In this document: positions 55,980 through 64,000 of the stretch, one piece after another | Layout of the letters: each line of letters begins with the position of its first letter | Position numbering within the stretch: the stretch's first letter is position 1 | Source: Kordiimonas sp. SCSIO 12603 | Lineage (GTDB): Bacteria; Pseudomonadota; Alphaproteobacteria; Sphingomonadales; Kordiimonadaceae | DNA length: 64,000 bases | NCBI RefSeq assembly: GCF_024398035.1 | Contig: NZ_CP073748.1 | Location: forward strand, 2,517,520-2,581,519 | Direction: 5' to 3' | Translations under genes and position numbers: made by a program | The notes under the pieces: generated by a model | What the model saw: only the letters and a program-made list of their open reading frames with translations | What the model was told of the DNA's origin: nothing | Database searches by the model: none

Positions 55980-56573
55980 TTATTGGCCAGTAGCAGTTTC
56001 TGTTGCTGGCTCTGTTTCTTCTGCTGCTTCTTCAGGTGCAGGGAACTCCACCATCATGTATTTGATGTTAATACGCGGGTCTCTAACATCCCAGCGGACA
56101 CCAAATTCTGTAGGATCATAATAAACAGGTAGTGTGCGTCCGGTATCCTTATTGCTGCGGCAAAACTCTCTTATTTTTTGCTGTGTACCAGCATTCCATG
56201 CGCGGAAAGTTTGATCTTCCAAGGTAGTTTCATCAGTCCAGATATAATCTGTATATTCATTGCACTGCGCGCGAAGGCCAATCCACATTGGTTTTTCCCG
56301 CATCTCAGGAAACTCCAGCAGCAAGAAATAATGAACTGCGTTTGATTTGATGGTAGCTAGACGCCCTTCTCGCTCATTATCATGCAAATAACCACGTACC
56401 ATACGTGATGCATGCTCCCATGTATGAGGAGGACGACCATGGAACTCAAAAATCTGAAAATAGCTACCAGTTGTTGGCTCAAGGTGCGCTTTACCTGTTG
56501 GCCGCGCTACAGCAATACCAGTCGCATCTTGAATAAGAAACGAGGACGCAAGCATTAATCCGGCAAACAACAT
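55980..56573 (-). CDS. Secreted protein with C-type-lectin-like domain
   Basis: 197 residues. A short signal-peptide-like start (MLFAGLMLASSFLIQDATG) suggests export to the periplasm. Residues about 38-178 follow the C-type lectin fold pattern: an N-terminal strand (YFQIFEFHG), a helix (WEHASRMVRGYLHDNE), GRLATIKSNAVHYFLL, the hallmark WIGL (97-100), a Trp strand (DYIWTDET), FRAWNAG (123-129), and the closing GVRWDV...YMMVEFP (158-178). Cys104 and Cys138 could pair. The tail is acidic and Glu/Thr-rich. AAGGAG precedes the ATG. The ligand is unknown, and no Ca-binding EPN/QPD motif is seen. It is convergent with hemB. Confidence 0.72.
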   Translation of the reverse strand: MLFAGLMLASSFLIQDATGIAVARPTGKAHLEPTTGSYFQIFEFHGRPPHTWEHASRMVRGYLHDNEREGRLATIKSNAVHYFLLLEFPEMREKPMWIGLRAQCNEYTDYIWTDETTLEDQTFRAWNAGTQQKIREFCRSNKDTGRTLPVYYDPTEFGVRWDVRDPRINIKYMMVEFPAPEEAAEETEPATETATGQ

Positions 56574-56632
56574 AAAATTCTCCTTGAAAAGCTCACGGCA
56601 ATTCTAGCGCAAAGGTTTGTAATTACAATAAA

Positions 56633-57370
56633 TTACCGTTTTTGTCCCTTTGCTAAGGCTTTCACAATACCACGCATAGTCTGAACCTCTTGTGAAGAGA
56701 ACCCTGCGTTTTGTATTAAGTTTCGGATAGTACGGCGTTGGCTATCGCGGCGCCCTTCACTTCGGAAATATCCCTTTTGCTCAAGCTCGCCTTCAATATG
56801 CTCCATCAGGCCAACAATCTCTGCTTTATCAGCCAACCCCTCTGGATGCGAAGGCTGGTGCTCTGGCGTTGCATCGCCACGTTGGAAAAACTCGTATGAC
56901 ACCAGAATAACCGCCTGTGCGAGATTAAGGCTGCCATAATCAGGGTTTACCGGTGCTGTAAGAATAGTATCAGCCAGTGCCACATCATCATTGGTCATAC
57001 CCGAACGTTCCGGGCCGAAAAGAATAGCTGGCCGTTCACCACTGCTGATCATGCCGTGCATCTGTTTGGCAGCTTCAGCAGGTGTTACCACCGCCTTTGG
57101 CATCCCGCGCTCCCGCACCGTTGTCGCATACACATGCGTACAGTCAGCCACCGCTTCTTCAACAGTTTCAAAAACTTTTGCTTCGTCTATGACAACACCA
57201 GCGCCCGCAGCTGATGGACCTGCATCCGGGTTTGGCCAACCATCACGCGGAGCCACAAGGCGCAGGTCGGTAAGGCCAAAATTATACATAGCCCGCGCGG
57301 CCTTGCCGATATTTTCGCCAAGTTGTGGCCGCACGAGAATAATTGCAGGCTTAATTGCTTTATTTGACAT
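56633..57370 (-). CDS. trmJ: tRNA/rRNA 2'-O-methyltransferase TrmJ
   Basis: SPOUT-class, SAM-dependent enzyme that methylates tRNA position 32. The 245 residues have the N-terminal PAIILVRPQLGENIGKAARAM and the knot motifs LFGPERSGMTNDDV and YGSLNLAQAVILVSYE. The C-terminal helical extension (about 185-245) is typical of TrmJ. Its start is 2 bases after the cysS stop, within the gltX-cysS-trmJ operon. Confidence 0.94.
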   Translation of the reverse strand: MSNKAIKPAIILVRPQLGENIGKAARAMYNFGLTDLRLVAPRDGWPNPDAGPSAAGAGVVIDEAKVFETVEEAVADCTHVYATTVRERGMPKAVVTPAEAAKQMHGMISSGERPAILFGPERSGMTNDDVALADTILTAPVNPDYGSLNLAQAVILVSYEFFQRGDATPEHQPSHPEGLADKAEIVGLMEHIEGELEQKGYFRSEGRRDSQRRTIRNLIQNAGFSSQEVQTMRGIVKALAKGQKR

Positions 57371-57372
57371 CT

Positions 57373-58707
57373 TTACTGCGCTTTAAACTTAATTTCGCCG
57401 CCAGCAGCGATTTCAATAACTAGCCCCTGCCCCGCAGCTTCATCACGAATACGGTCAGCCTCAGCAAAATCTTTTGCGGCCCGCACTTCAGCATATTTTA
57501 CTGAGTTTTCAGCAATCCAAGCATCTTGCTCTGCGCTAAGTTCTGTTTTGAACCAATCTTCGGCAGATTGCATCAAAAGCCCCATAAACTGTGCGCCAGC
57601 CAAAAGCTGATCGGCAGTTTCTTCTGATGCCAGCGCGTCAAGAGCTGCAATAGCTTTTGGTGTGTTCAGATCATCTGAAAGCGCTTCAATCACGGTCGTC
57701 GGAACAGTTTCAGCCGCCGCAGCACCAGCAGTTATACGGTACCAGCGGTCAAGCCTGCGCTTCTGTTCCTTTGCATTACTGTTTGAGAAATCAACTGGTT
57801 GCCGATAGTGCGCAGTTAAAAGCGACAAACGCATTGGCTCACCACCATGCTCCTCAAGAAGCTCACGGATTGTGTAGAAGTTGCCTAAGGATTTAGACAT
57901 TTTCACACCATCCACAGTCAGGTAACCATTATGCATCCAGTATTTGACGAACTCTTTGCCGTGCGTACATTCACTTTGAGCAATCTCATTCTCATGGTGT
58001 GGGAAAATAAGATCCTGTCCACCAGCATGAAGATCAATCGTTTCGCCCAGATGCTTTTCAATCATGCATGAACATTCGAGATGCCAGCCTGGACGACCTT
58101 TCCCCCACGGGCTACCCCATCCCACTTGCTCTTCCGTTGACGGCTTCCAAAGAACAAAGTCTGCAGGGTCTTTCTTATACGGCGCTACTTCAACACGGGC
58201 GCCAGCAACGAGTTCATCACGAGAATGCCCTGAAAGGCGGCCATAGTTTTCCATGGATGTTACATCAAACATCACATGGCCTTCAGCCACATATGCATTC
58301 CCTTTAGCAATCAAATCCTGCATCATCTTAATCATCTGAGGCAGGTGTTCTGTCGCCTTTGGTTGAATATCCGGCTCAAGATTACCAAGAGATCTCATAT
58401 CTTCCTGATAAATCTTGGTATAGCGGTTCGTGATGGTTTTAATACTCACGCCTTCCTGCGCGGCGCGATCCATGATCTTATCTTCAATATCAGTGATGTT
58501 GCGTGCATAGGTAACGTGTTCAGTGCCGTAAACATGACGCAGAAGCCGGTAAAAGATATCAAACACAGTGTATGGGCGCGCATTACCAATGTGGGCATGG
58601 TCATAAACCGTAGGGCCACACACATACATACGCACATTTTGGTGATCTATCGGTTCAAACTTTTCCTTACCGCGTGCAGCAGTATTATAAACATAAATGT
58701 CCGTCAC
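57373..58707 (-). CDS. cysS: Cysteinyl-tRNA synthetase
   Basis: Class I aminoacyl-tRNA synthetase of 444 residues. The HIGH motif is AHIGNARPYTVFD; the zinc site is formed by Cys30 in YVCGPTV and WHLECSCM with HAGGQDLIFPHHENEIAQSE; the KMSKS loop is GVKMSKSLGN. The start is a GTG overlapping the gltX stop (GTGA), so translation is coupled. Confidence 0.98.
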   Translation of the reverse strand: MTDIYVYNTAARGKEKFEPIDHQNVRMYVCGPTVYDHAHIGNARPYTVFDIFYRLLRHVYGTEHVTYARNITDIEDKIMDRAAQEGVSIKTITNRYTKIYQEDMRSLGNLEPDIQPKATEHLPQMIKMMQDLIAKGNAYVAEGHVMFDVTSMENYGRLSGHSRDELVAGARVEVAPYKKDPADFVLWKPSTEEQVGWGSPWGKGRPGWHLECSCMIEKHLGETIDLHAGGQDLIFPHHENEIAQSECTHGKEFVKYWMHNGYLTVDGVKMSKSLGNFYTIRELLEEHGGEPMRLSLLTAHYRQPVDFSNSNAKEQKRRLDRWYRITAGAAAAETVPTTVIEALSDDLNTPKAIAALDALASEETADQLLAGAQFMGLLMQSAEDWFKTELSAEQDAWIAENSVKYAEVRAAKDFAEADRIRDEAAGQGLVIEIAAGGEIKFKAQ

Positions 58708-60035
58708 GCTGCGTTACCTTCTAGACGGGCGATTACTTTTTCACGACCAATAAGCGGAAGAAGCATACCCATATCAGGACCATGGTTCTGACCTGTAAGT
58801 GCCTGACGCAGTGGCATAAAGAGGCCCCTGCCTTTCACACCAGTTTCTGTTTTAATCGCGTTTGTCCATTCTTTCCAAGTGTCAGCTGTAAGCTCACCTT
58901 CAGGTAGCAGATCACGAGTTTTCGCGATATGATCAGCATCTTCAATAACTGGCGTTACCGGGCCTGCAATAATGGCCTGCCATTCTTTGATATCAGATAG
59001 CTTGTTGATATTTGGCTTTACTGTTTCCCAGAAGGTTTCATCAACACCGTCAAGGCGACCTTCAACATCAGCAAAAGGTGTTGCATGCAAAATTTTTGCG
59101 TTCAGCATTTCAAGTTCATCGCTATCTAGCTTTGATGTTGATTTACCAAATTTCCCAAAATCAAAACCATCTATAAGCGGCTTGATATCTGCGAAGGCTT
59201 CAATCGGCTCACTTGTACCCACGCGACCAATCAGTGACACAATAGACATTGCCTCAAGCCCTGCTTCATCACGGTACTCTTCAATAGACATAGCACCGTG
59301 ACGCTTCGAAAGACCTTCACCGCCCTTGCCGGTTAGAAGCGCGAAGTGAGCCATTTCTGGTGATTTACCACCAACAGCTTCAAAAATCTGTATTTGAACA
59401 GCAGAGTTTGTCACATGGTCTTCACCGCGTACAATATGTGTAATACCGTAATCCACATCATCAATCACACTCGGAAGCGTATAGAGGAAGCTACCGTCTT
59501 CACGGATAAGGATCGGGTCAGAAACCGCACCAAGATCAATTGATACATCACCACGGATAAGGTCTGTCCATTCAGCACGCCCTGGAACATTAAGCTTAAA
59601 ACGCCAGTGTGGCCTTCGACCTTCTGCTTCATAAGCAGCTTTCTGCTCATCAGTAAGGTCAAGAGCAGCGCGATCGTATACTGGCGGCTTACCACGACCC
59701 ATCTGAATTTTACGCTTCATATCAAGCTCATCAGATGTTTCATAACAAGGGTAAAGGCGGCCTTCAGCCTTCAGTTTCTCAACAACTTCATTGTAACGGT
59801 CAAAACGCTCACTTTGCTTAAAGGTTTCGTCCCATTTAATACCAAGCCACTGAAGATCAGCTTTAATTGCTTCTTCATTTTCAAGAGTGGAACGAGCTGT
59901 ATCAGTATCATCAATACGCAGCACATAGGTTCCGCCCTGCTGGCATGAGAACAACCAGTTCACAAGAGCAGCGCGAATATTACCCAAATGGAGCTTACCA
60001 GTTGGAGATGGTGCAAAACGTACTTTAACAGTCAT
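58704..60035 (-). CDS. gltX: Glutamyl-tRNA synthetase
   Basis: Class I synthetase of 443 residues. The HIGH-like motif is FAPSPTGKLHLGNIRAAL; the KMSKS-like motif is GLSKRHGAM. The sequence HIVRGEDHVTNSAVQIQIFEA is typical. Alphaproteobacteria often carry two gltX paralogues; this shorter type lacks the zinc-binding Cys motif in the acceptor-end domain (it reads YPCYETSDELDMKRK), so one non-discriminating role for tRNA-Gln is possible. It is first in the gltX-cysS-trmJ operon. Confidence 0.96.
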   Translation of the reverse strand: MTVKVRFAPSPTGKLHLGNIRAALVNWLFSCQQGGTYVLRIDDTDTARSTLENEEAIKADLQWLGIKWDETFKQSERFDRYNEVVEKLKAEGRLYPCYETSDELDMKRKIQMGRGKPPVYDRAALDLTDEQKAAYEAEGRRPHWRFKLNVPGRAEWTDLIRGDVSIDLGAVSDPILIREDGSFLYTLPSVIDDVDYGITHIVRGEDHVTNSAVQIQIFEAVGGKSPEMAHFALLTGKGGEGLSKRHGAMSIEEYRDEAGLEAMSIVSLIGRVGTSEPIEAFADIKPLIDGFDFGKFGKSTSKLDSDELEMLNAKILHATPFADVEGRLDGVDETFWETVKPNINKLSDIKEWQAIIAGPVTPVIEDADHIAKTRDLLPEGELTADTWKEWTNAIKTETGVKGRGLFMPLRQALTGQNHGPDMGMLLPLIGREKVIARLEGNAA

Positions 60036-60066
60036 TCTTTTATCCTAGCCTAACGGCACACATATA

Positions 60067-61740
60067 TTAGTTGTTGTAGCGAGCACTGCGGAACCCATTC
60101 GTAATCGGGTAACGGCGGTCTCGACCGTAATTCTTACGCGTAATTTTTACACCCGGAGGTGCCTGACGCCTTTTATACTCGGCGATGTACAGCAGGTGTT
60201 CGATCCTTGCAACCTCTGATGCATCGTGCCCGCGCGCAATAACATCTGCAACGGACATTTCTTCATCGACAAGACACCTGAGCATATCGTCCAATTCTTC
60301 ATAGGGAGGAAGGCTATCTTCATCCTTCTGGTCTTCCCTTAGTTCAGCTGTAGGTGGCTTAGTGATGATGTTTTCTGGGATAACTTCTCCGCCAGGGCCT
60401 AAAGCACCAGCAGGGACATTTTCATTCCGCCAGCGCGAGAGCGCAAATACATCCAGTTTATATACATCCTTGAGGGCGTTATAGCCACCGCACATATCAC
60501 CGTAGAGCGTGGCATAACCAACAGACATCTCGGATTTATTACCTGTTGTCAGCACCATCTTGCCGAACTTGTTGGATACAGACATAAGAATAAGCCCACG
60601 CAGGCGTGACTGAATATTCTCTTCTGTTGTATCCGATTCAGTTCCCGCAAACACACCACCTAGCATGTTATCGAAGGCGTCAACGCCCTCTTTAATGGCG
60701 ATAGTATCGTAGATCGCACCTAGAGCCTGAGCACATTTTTCAGCGTCTCCAACACTTTCGCCTGTCGTGTATTTAGACGGCATCATAATACAGTGCACTT
60801 TATCTGCGCCTAATGCATCAACTGCAACCGCAGCCGAAAGCGCACTATCAATACCGCCAGACATACCAAGCACAACGCCAGGGAAGCGGTTTTTGTTAAC
60901 ATAGTCCCTCAAGCCCAACATCATCGCCTGATACATAGAAGCCATTCGGTCTGGGGTTTCAGCTTGAAATTCTGTTTCACAGGTAAACTTGCCATCTACT
61001 TTCTGCCAAACAGTATTCAACTCACCTTCGGCCCATGAAACCATCTGCACTGGTACCGTGCCGTCAGCGGCGATCACATAACTCGCGCCATCAAAAACAA
61101 GTTCATCCTGTCCGCAAATCTGGTTGCAGAACACTAGCGGCAAGCCTGTTTCATTCACACGAGCAAGCGCATGCTCTTGACGTTCCGGATGTTTATCCAG
61201 CTCAAAAGGGCTACATGTCGGTACCAGAAGGATTTCCGCCCCTCGCGCTTTTAATCCCTCAGCCACCGCTGAGAACCACATATCTTCGCAAATCATTACA
61301 CCCAGCTTATGGCCTCTGAATTCCATAGGTGCAGGAATTGGACCTTCTTCAAAAACCCGCTTTTCATCAAATACACCGTAATTTGGCAGTTCATGCTTAA
61401 AACGAATTTCTTTGATCTCGCCAGCTTCAAGCAAAAAAGAAGCATTCCTTAGCGCTTCACCATCTTGCCACGGTGCACCGACAATCAAACCAGGTGCATC
61501 ATCACCAGCCGTAATTTCGGCAAGACCTTCTATCGCATGCTTGGATGCGCGAGCAAAGAATGGTTTCAACACCAAATCTTCAAGCGGATAACCAGTTACT
61601 GAAAGCTCTGGTGTAAGCACTAGATCAGCACCATCCGCCACTGCATTTGCGTAAGCTTCAGCGATTTTCTCGCAATTTGCCTGAATAGCCCCAACCGTTT
61701 GGTTAAGCTGTGCAATATATATGGAAAGCGTATCTGTCAT
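60067..61740 (-). CDS. nadE: Glutamine-dependent NAD+ synthetase
   Basis: Amidates nicotinate adenine dinucleotide to NAD+. The 557 residues have an N-terminal nitrilase-type glutaminase with Glu in TPELSVTGYPLED, Lys in FKHELPNYGVFDEKR and Cys in GVMICEDMWF. The C-terminal PP-loop synthetase has LGMSGGIDSALSAAV. The ending RRQAPPGVKITRKNYGRDRR is typical. It lies 31 bases upstream of gltX. Confidence 0.97.
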   Translation of the reverse strand: MTDTLSIYIAQLNQTVGAIQANCEKIAEAYANAVADGADLVLTPELSVTGYPLEDLVLKPFFARASKHAIEGLAEITAGDDAPGLIVGAPWQDGEALRNASFLLEAGEIKEIRFKHELPNYGVFDEKRVFEEGPIPAPMEFRGHKLGVMICEDMWFSAVAEGLKARGAEILLVPTCSPFELDKHPERQEHALARVNETGLPLVFCNQICGQDELVFDGASYVIAADGTVPVQMVSWAEGELNTVWQKVDGKFTCETEFQAETPDRMASMYQAMMLGLRDYVNKNRFPGVVLGMSGGIDSALSAAVAVDALGADKVHCIMMPSKYTTGESVGDAEKCAQALGAIYDTIAIKEGVDAFDNMLGGVFAGTESDTTEENIQSRLRGLILMSVSNKFGKMVLTTGNKSEMSVGYATLYGDMCGGYNALKDVYKLDVFALSRWRNENVPAGALGPGGEVIPENIITKPPTAELREDQKDEDSLPPYEELDDMLRCLVDEEMSVADVIARGHDASEVARIEHLLYIAEYKRRQAPPGVKITRKNYGRDRRYPITNGFRSARYNN

Positions 61741-61785
61741 GCCTGCCTTTTACCGTGCTTCACGCGTGTGTACAAGTTAAAGAAA

Positions 61786-61817
61786 AGGGCGAGAACCAAT
61801 CTACCTGGCCTCGCCCT
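61786..61817 (-). terminator. Terminator of the DAHP synthase gene
   Basis: AGGGCGAG/CTCGCCCT 8-bp GC-rich stem with a 16-base loop, followed by TTTCTTT on the minus strand. Confidence 0.8.
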
Positions 61818-61840
61818 CGTTAAAGAGATTTAGCTAAGAG

Positions 61841-63214
61841 TTAAGCAGCGTTTTCTGCTGCTAGCGCCTCTCTTTCCTCCTTAAGGGCTTCGGCTATCTG
61901 GAATGCAAGTTCAATTGATTGGCTCGCATTCAGGCGCGGATCACAATGTGTGTGATAGCGAGAAGATAGACCATCTTCTGTCACAGCGATCGCGCCGCCA
62001 GTACATTCGGTTACATCACGGCCTGTAAGCTCCAAGTGGATACCGCCAGCATATGTGCCTTCGGCACGATGGCAGGCAAACACCTGCTTCACCTCTTTAA
62101 GCACACGTTCGAACGGACGAGTTTTGTAACCTGATGATGCTTTCACTGTGTTACCATGCATTGGATCACACGACCAAACAACCTTGCGGCCCTCTTCTTT
62201 CACGCGGCGCAGCAATCGTGGCAGATATTCTTCCACCTTGTCAGCACCAAAACGGCTGATAAGTGTTAGGCGCCCAGCCTCATTATTCGGATTGAGGATA
62301 TCAATCAGGCGAATAAGATCATCTGGGTCTGTCGTCGGCCCCACCTTTGAAGCAATCGGATTACCGATACCGCGCAAAAATTCAAGATGCGCGCCATCTG
62401 TCTGGCGTGTGCGGTCACCAACCCAAAGCATGTGAGCGGAGGTATCGTACCATTCACCTGATGTAGAATCGACGCGCGTTAGAGCCTGTTCATATCCCAG
62501 AAGTAATGCCTCATGAGAAGTGTAGAATTTAGTACCCTGAAGCTGACGGACATCGTTCGGGTTCACACCACACGCTTCCATAAAATTAAGCGCTTCACCA
62601 ATGCGGTCCGCAAGCTCGGCATACTTAGCGCCAGCACCACTTTCCGACACGAAATCGAGATTCCAGCGGTGTACATCCATTAGGTTTGCATAACCGCCTT
62701 GTGCAAACGCTCTAAGAAGATTCAGCGTCGCAGCAGACTGACTGTAAGCACGCAGCATACGGCGTGGGTCTGGCACACGGGATTCTGCATCAAAATTAAT
62801 ACCATTAATGATATCACCGCGGTAGCTCGGTAGCTCTACACCATCCACAGTTTCAGTATCAGCGGAACGTGGTTTCGCAAACTGACCAGCAAGACGACCA
62901 ACTTTTACAACAGGGCTACTTGCTGCATATGTAAGCACCACAGCCATCTGCAAAAGCACACGGAATGTATCGCGGATATTATTTGGGTGAAACTCACGGA
63001 AACTCTCAGCACAATCACCGCCTTGCAGCAAAAATGCACGGCCTTCAGCAACTTCGCCAAGAGAGGCTTTCAGATCACGTGCCTCACCAGCAAATACGAG
63101 CGGTGGATAGCTTGCAAGTTCGGTTTCCACTTCCTGCAATACTTTTTTATCTGGATAATCAGGCACCTGTATAATCGGGCGTGTTTTCCAGCTTTCAGGG
63201 CTCCACTCACTCAT
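61841..63214 (-). CDS. aroG: 3-deoxy-7-phosphoheptulonate synthase, class II
   Basis: First step of the shikimate pathway. It has 457 residues from the ATG at 63214 ([11 protein letters not shown]); the frame opens at the GTG one codon earlier. It is of the plant/mycobacterial class II type: [11 protein letters not shown] (metal Cys), [52 protein letters not shown] and [15 protein letters not shown] are diagnostic. A 9-bp inverted repeat lies in the upstream leader. It is divergent from the phosphatase gene at 63432. Confidence 0.97.
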   Translation of the reverse strand: MSEWSPESWKTRPIIQVPDYPDKKVLQEVETELASYPPLVFAGEARDLKASLGEVAEGRAFLLQGGDCAESFREFHPNNIRDTFRVLLQMAVVLTYAASSPVVKVGRLAGQFAKPRSADTETVDGVELPSYRGDIINGINFDAESRVPDPRRMLRAYSQSAATLNLLRAFAQGGYANLMDVHRWNLDFVSESGAGAKYAELADRIGEALNFMEACGVNPNDVRQLQGTKFYTSHEALLLGYEQALTRVDSTSGEWYDTSAHMLWVGDRTRQTDGAHLEFLRGIGNPIASKVGPTTDPDDLIRLIDILNPNNEAGRLTLISRFGADKVEEYLPRLLRRVKEEGRKVVWSCDPMHGNTVKASSGYKTRPFERVLKEVKQVFACHRAEGTYAGGIHLELTGRDVTECTGGAIAVTEDGLSSRYHTHCDPRLNASQSIELAFQIAEALKEEREALAAENAA

Positions 63215-63258
63215 CACTTTGACCTCTATAAACTCTCAAGGGCTTGTATTATTATTTC

Positions 63259-63295
63259 AACATTGCATCATTTTTAGCAATTAAGTTGCAATGTT
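63259..63295. promoter_or_regulatory. 9-bp inverted repeat in the DAHP synthase leader
   Basis: AACATTGCA (63259-63267) and TGCAATGTT (63287-63295) are exact reverse complements with a 19-base spacer, 45 bases before the aroG ATG in the 217-base divergent region. It is a candidate operator or leader hairpin. Confidence 0.55.
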
Positions 63296-63431
63296 AAATC
63301 ATGCATTTTCAACAATAGCAAGCGCAAAAACTCTATTACTATAATCGATGTTTGGCCTTTATAACAAATGTCTATATTAAGTGGTCATAACATTTCTAAC
63401 CTTTGTATTCAGAAGAGCTTGATACTTACAT

Positions 63432-64000
63432 ATGAAAGTATTTTCCGTTCAAAAAATCCTTTTTGACCTTGATGGCACACTGGTCGATACGGCTGCTGAT
63501 TTGCATGCTGCCACTAACCATGCACTCAACATTGCAGGCCGGCCAGATGTACCTCTTTCTTCCGTTCGGCATTTAGTTGGCTTTGGTTCACTTCGGCTTA
63601 TCAAAGAAGGGCTAAAGCTCACTGGTGGCTCGGAAGGTATTGACAGCACAAATCTTCAAAAAGAGTTTTTAGATTTCTATACAGATAATATAGCCGTACA
63701 TTCAGCACCCTACCCCTATTGTGTGCAAGCACTCACCGACCTTAAGGAAAAAGGCTTTGAATTAGCTATCTGTACGAACAAACCAGAACGAATGGCTAAA
63801 TCCTTACTATCGGAATTGGATTTATTAAAATACTTTGGCGCTATTGTGGGCGGTGACAGCCTACCATACAAAAAGCCCGATGCACGCCATTTGCAAGATA
63901 CAGCGGCCCTTCTAACCGGCACTGGTCCTACTCTTATGGTTGGAGATGCATCACCTGATATATTAGGCGCGAAAGCAGCACATATGCCCGTTGTTGCAGT
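63432..64000 (+). CDS. gph: HAD-family phosphatase, phosphoglycolate phosphatase-like (partial)
   Basis: The gene starts at the ATG at 63432 and runs off the right edge after about 189 codons, so its C-terminus is not seen. HAD motifs in order are the nucleophile FDLDGTLVDT, motif II ICTNKP, the Lys in LPYKKPDARH and the acidic motif MVGDASPDILGAKAA. The alpha-helical cap between motifs I and II has the Gph layout (VRHLVGFGSLRLI). It dephosphorylates 2-phosphoglycolate or a similar small phosphate ester. It is divergent from aroG. Confidence 0.9.
   Translation, partial: MKVFSVQKILFDLDGTLVDTAADLHAATNHALNIAGRPDVPLSSVRHLVGFGSLRLIKEGLKLTGGSEGIDSTNLQKEFLDFYTDNIAVHSAPYPYCVQALTDLKEKGFELAICTNKPERMAKSLLSELDLLKYFGAIVGGDSLPYKKPDARHLQDTAALLTGTGPTLMVGDASPDILGAKAAHMPVVA

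Noticed and set aside
55980-56573. Diversity-generating retroelement target
   Set aside because: The lectin-like fold suggested it, but no reverse transcriptase gene, template repeat or variable repeat is found near the gene.

Overview
The window is a chromosomal core-genome segment of an alphaproteobacterium. The evidence is a 5-aminolevulinate synthase type hemA, a MucR/Ros-type regulator, a ubiquinol-cytochrome c chaperone gene, and the orders nuoA-nuoB, clpP-clpX-lon-hup, radA-cvpA-purF, yceD-plsX/ihfA-merR and glyA-nrdR-ribD-ribE-ribB-ribH-nusB-thiL. Base composition is moderate for the class and intergenic regions are AT-rich. I infer something like Kordiimonadales or a related marine lineage, but this is a guess from gene content. 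I see no prophage, transposase, CRISPR array or conjugation gene.

Layout. 1-2.6 kb: end of a complex I operon (nuoA, nuoB), three tRNA-Asp genes, a small membrane protein gene and three tRNA-Val genes, all on the minus strand. 2.7-9.5 kb: hup, lon, clpX, clpP and tig, a protein quality-control block. 9.8-11.7 kb: an autoregulated-looking TetR gene, a YciI-like gene, tag, and two tRNA-Leu genes. 11.9-15.7 kb: nnrD, tRNA-His, and glnB-glnA behind a clear sigma-54 promoter. 15.8-22.2 kb: two unknown proteins, parE, an HxlR regulator divergent from an SDR/DsbA-fold isomerase pair, and a DEAD-box helicase. 22.3-29.1 kb: a PaaG-like hydratase/isomerase, mlaE, mlaF, radA, cvpA, purF and an SDR. 29.1-35.5 kb: methylmalonyl-CoA mutase (two subunits) with MeaB, a TauE/SafE permease and a cysteine-cluster protein. 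35.7-38.1 kb: tRNA-Pro and a divergent Fe-S module (a 38-codon ORF, a Rieske protein with a large unknown helical domain, and a five-cysteine HTH regulator). 38.1-42 kb: merR, ihfA, plsX, yceD, the ubiquinol-cytochrome c chaperone and bamE. 42-44.1 kb: a proton-pumping pyrophosphatase. 44.4-52 kb: fliL-like, thiL, nusB, the rib genes, nrdR, glyA and rpiB. 52.3-56.6 kb: mucR, a small hemA-linked protein, hemA, marR, hemB and a secreted C-type-lectin-fold protein. 56.6-64 kb: trmJ, cysS, gltX, nadE, a class II DAHP synthase and the start of a gph-type phosphatase.

Most genes are housekeeping. The parts that standard annotation would miss are: (i) the Rieske/small-ORF/Fe-S-regulator module; (ii) tRNA-Val copies each enclosed in a different inverted repeat, and tRNA-Leu leaders with a compensatory base-pair change; (iii) a periplasmic C-type-lectin-like protein; (iv) an SDR lacking the catalytic Ser and Tyr; (v) tandem stem-loops ahead of the pyrophosphatase gene; (vi) a MucR-type protein with a degenerate zinc finger; and (vii) a trigger factor with a histone-H1-like tail. 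All start positions were chosen by eye from Shine-Dalgarno placement and family alignment from memory. No database search was possible.
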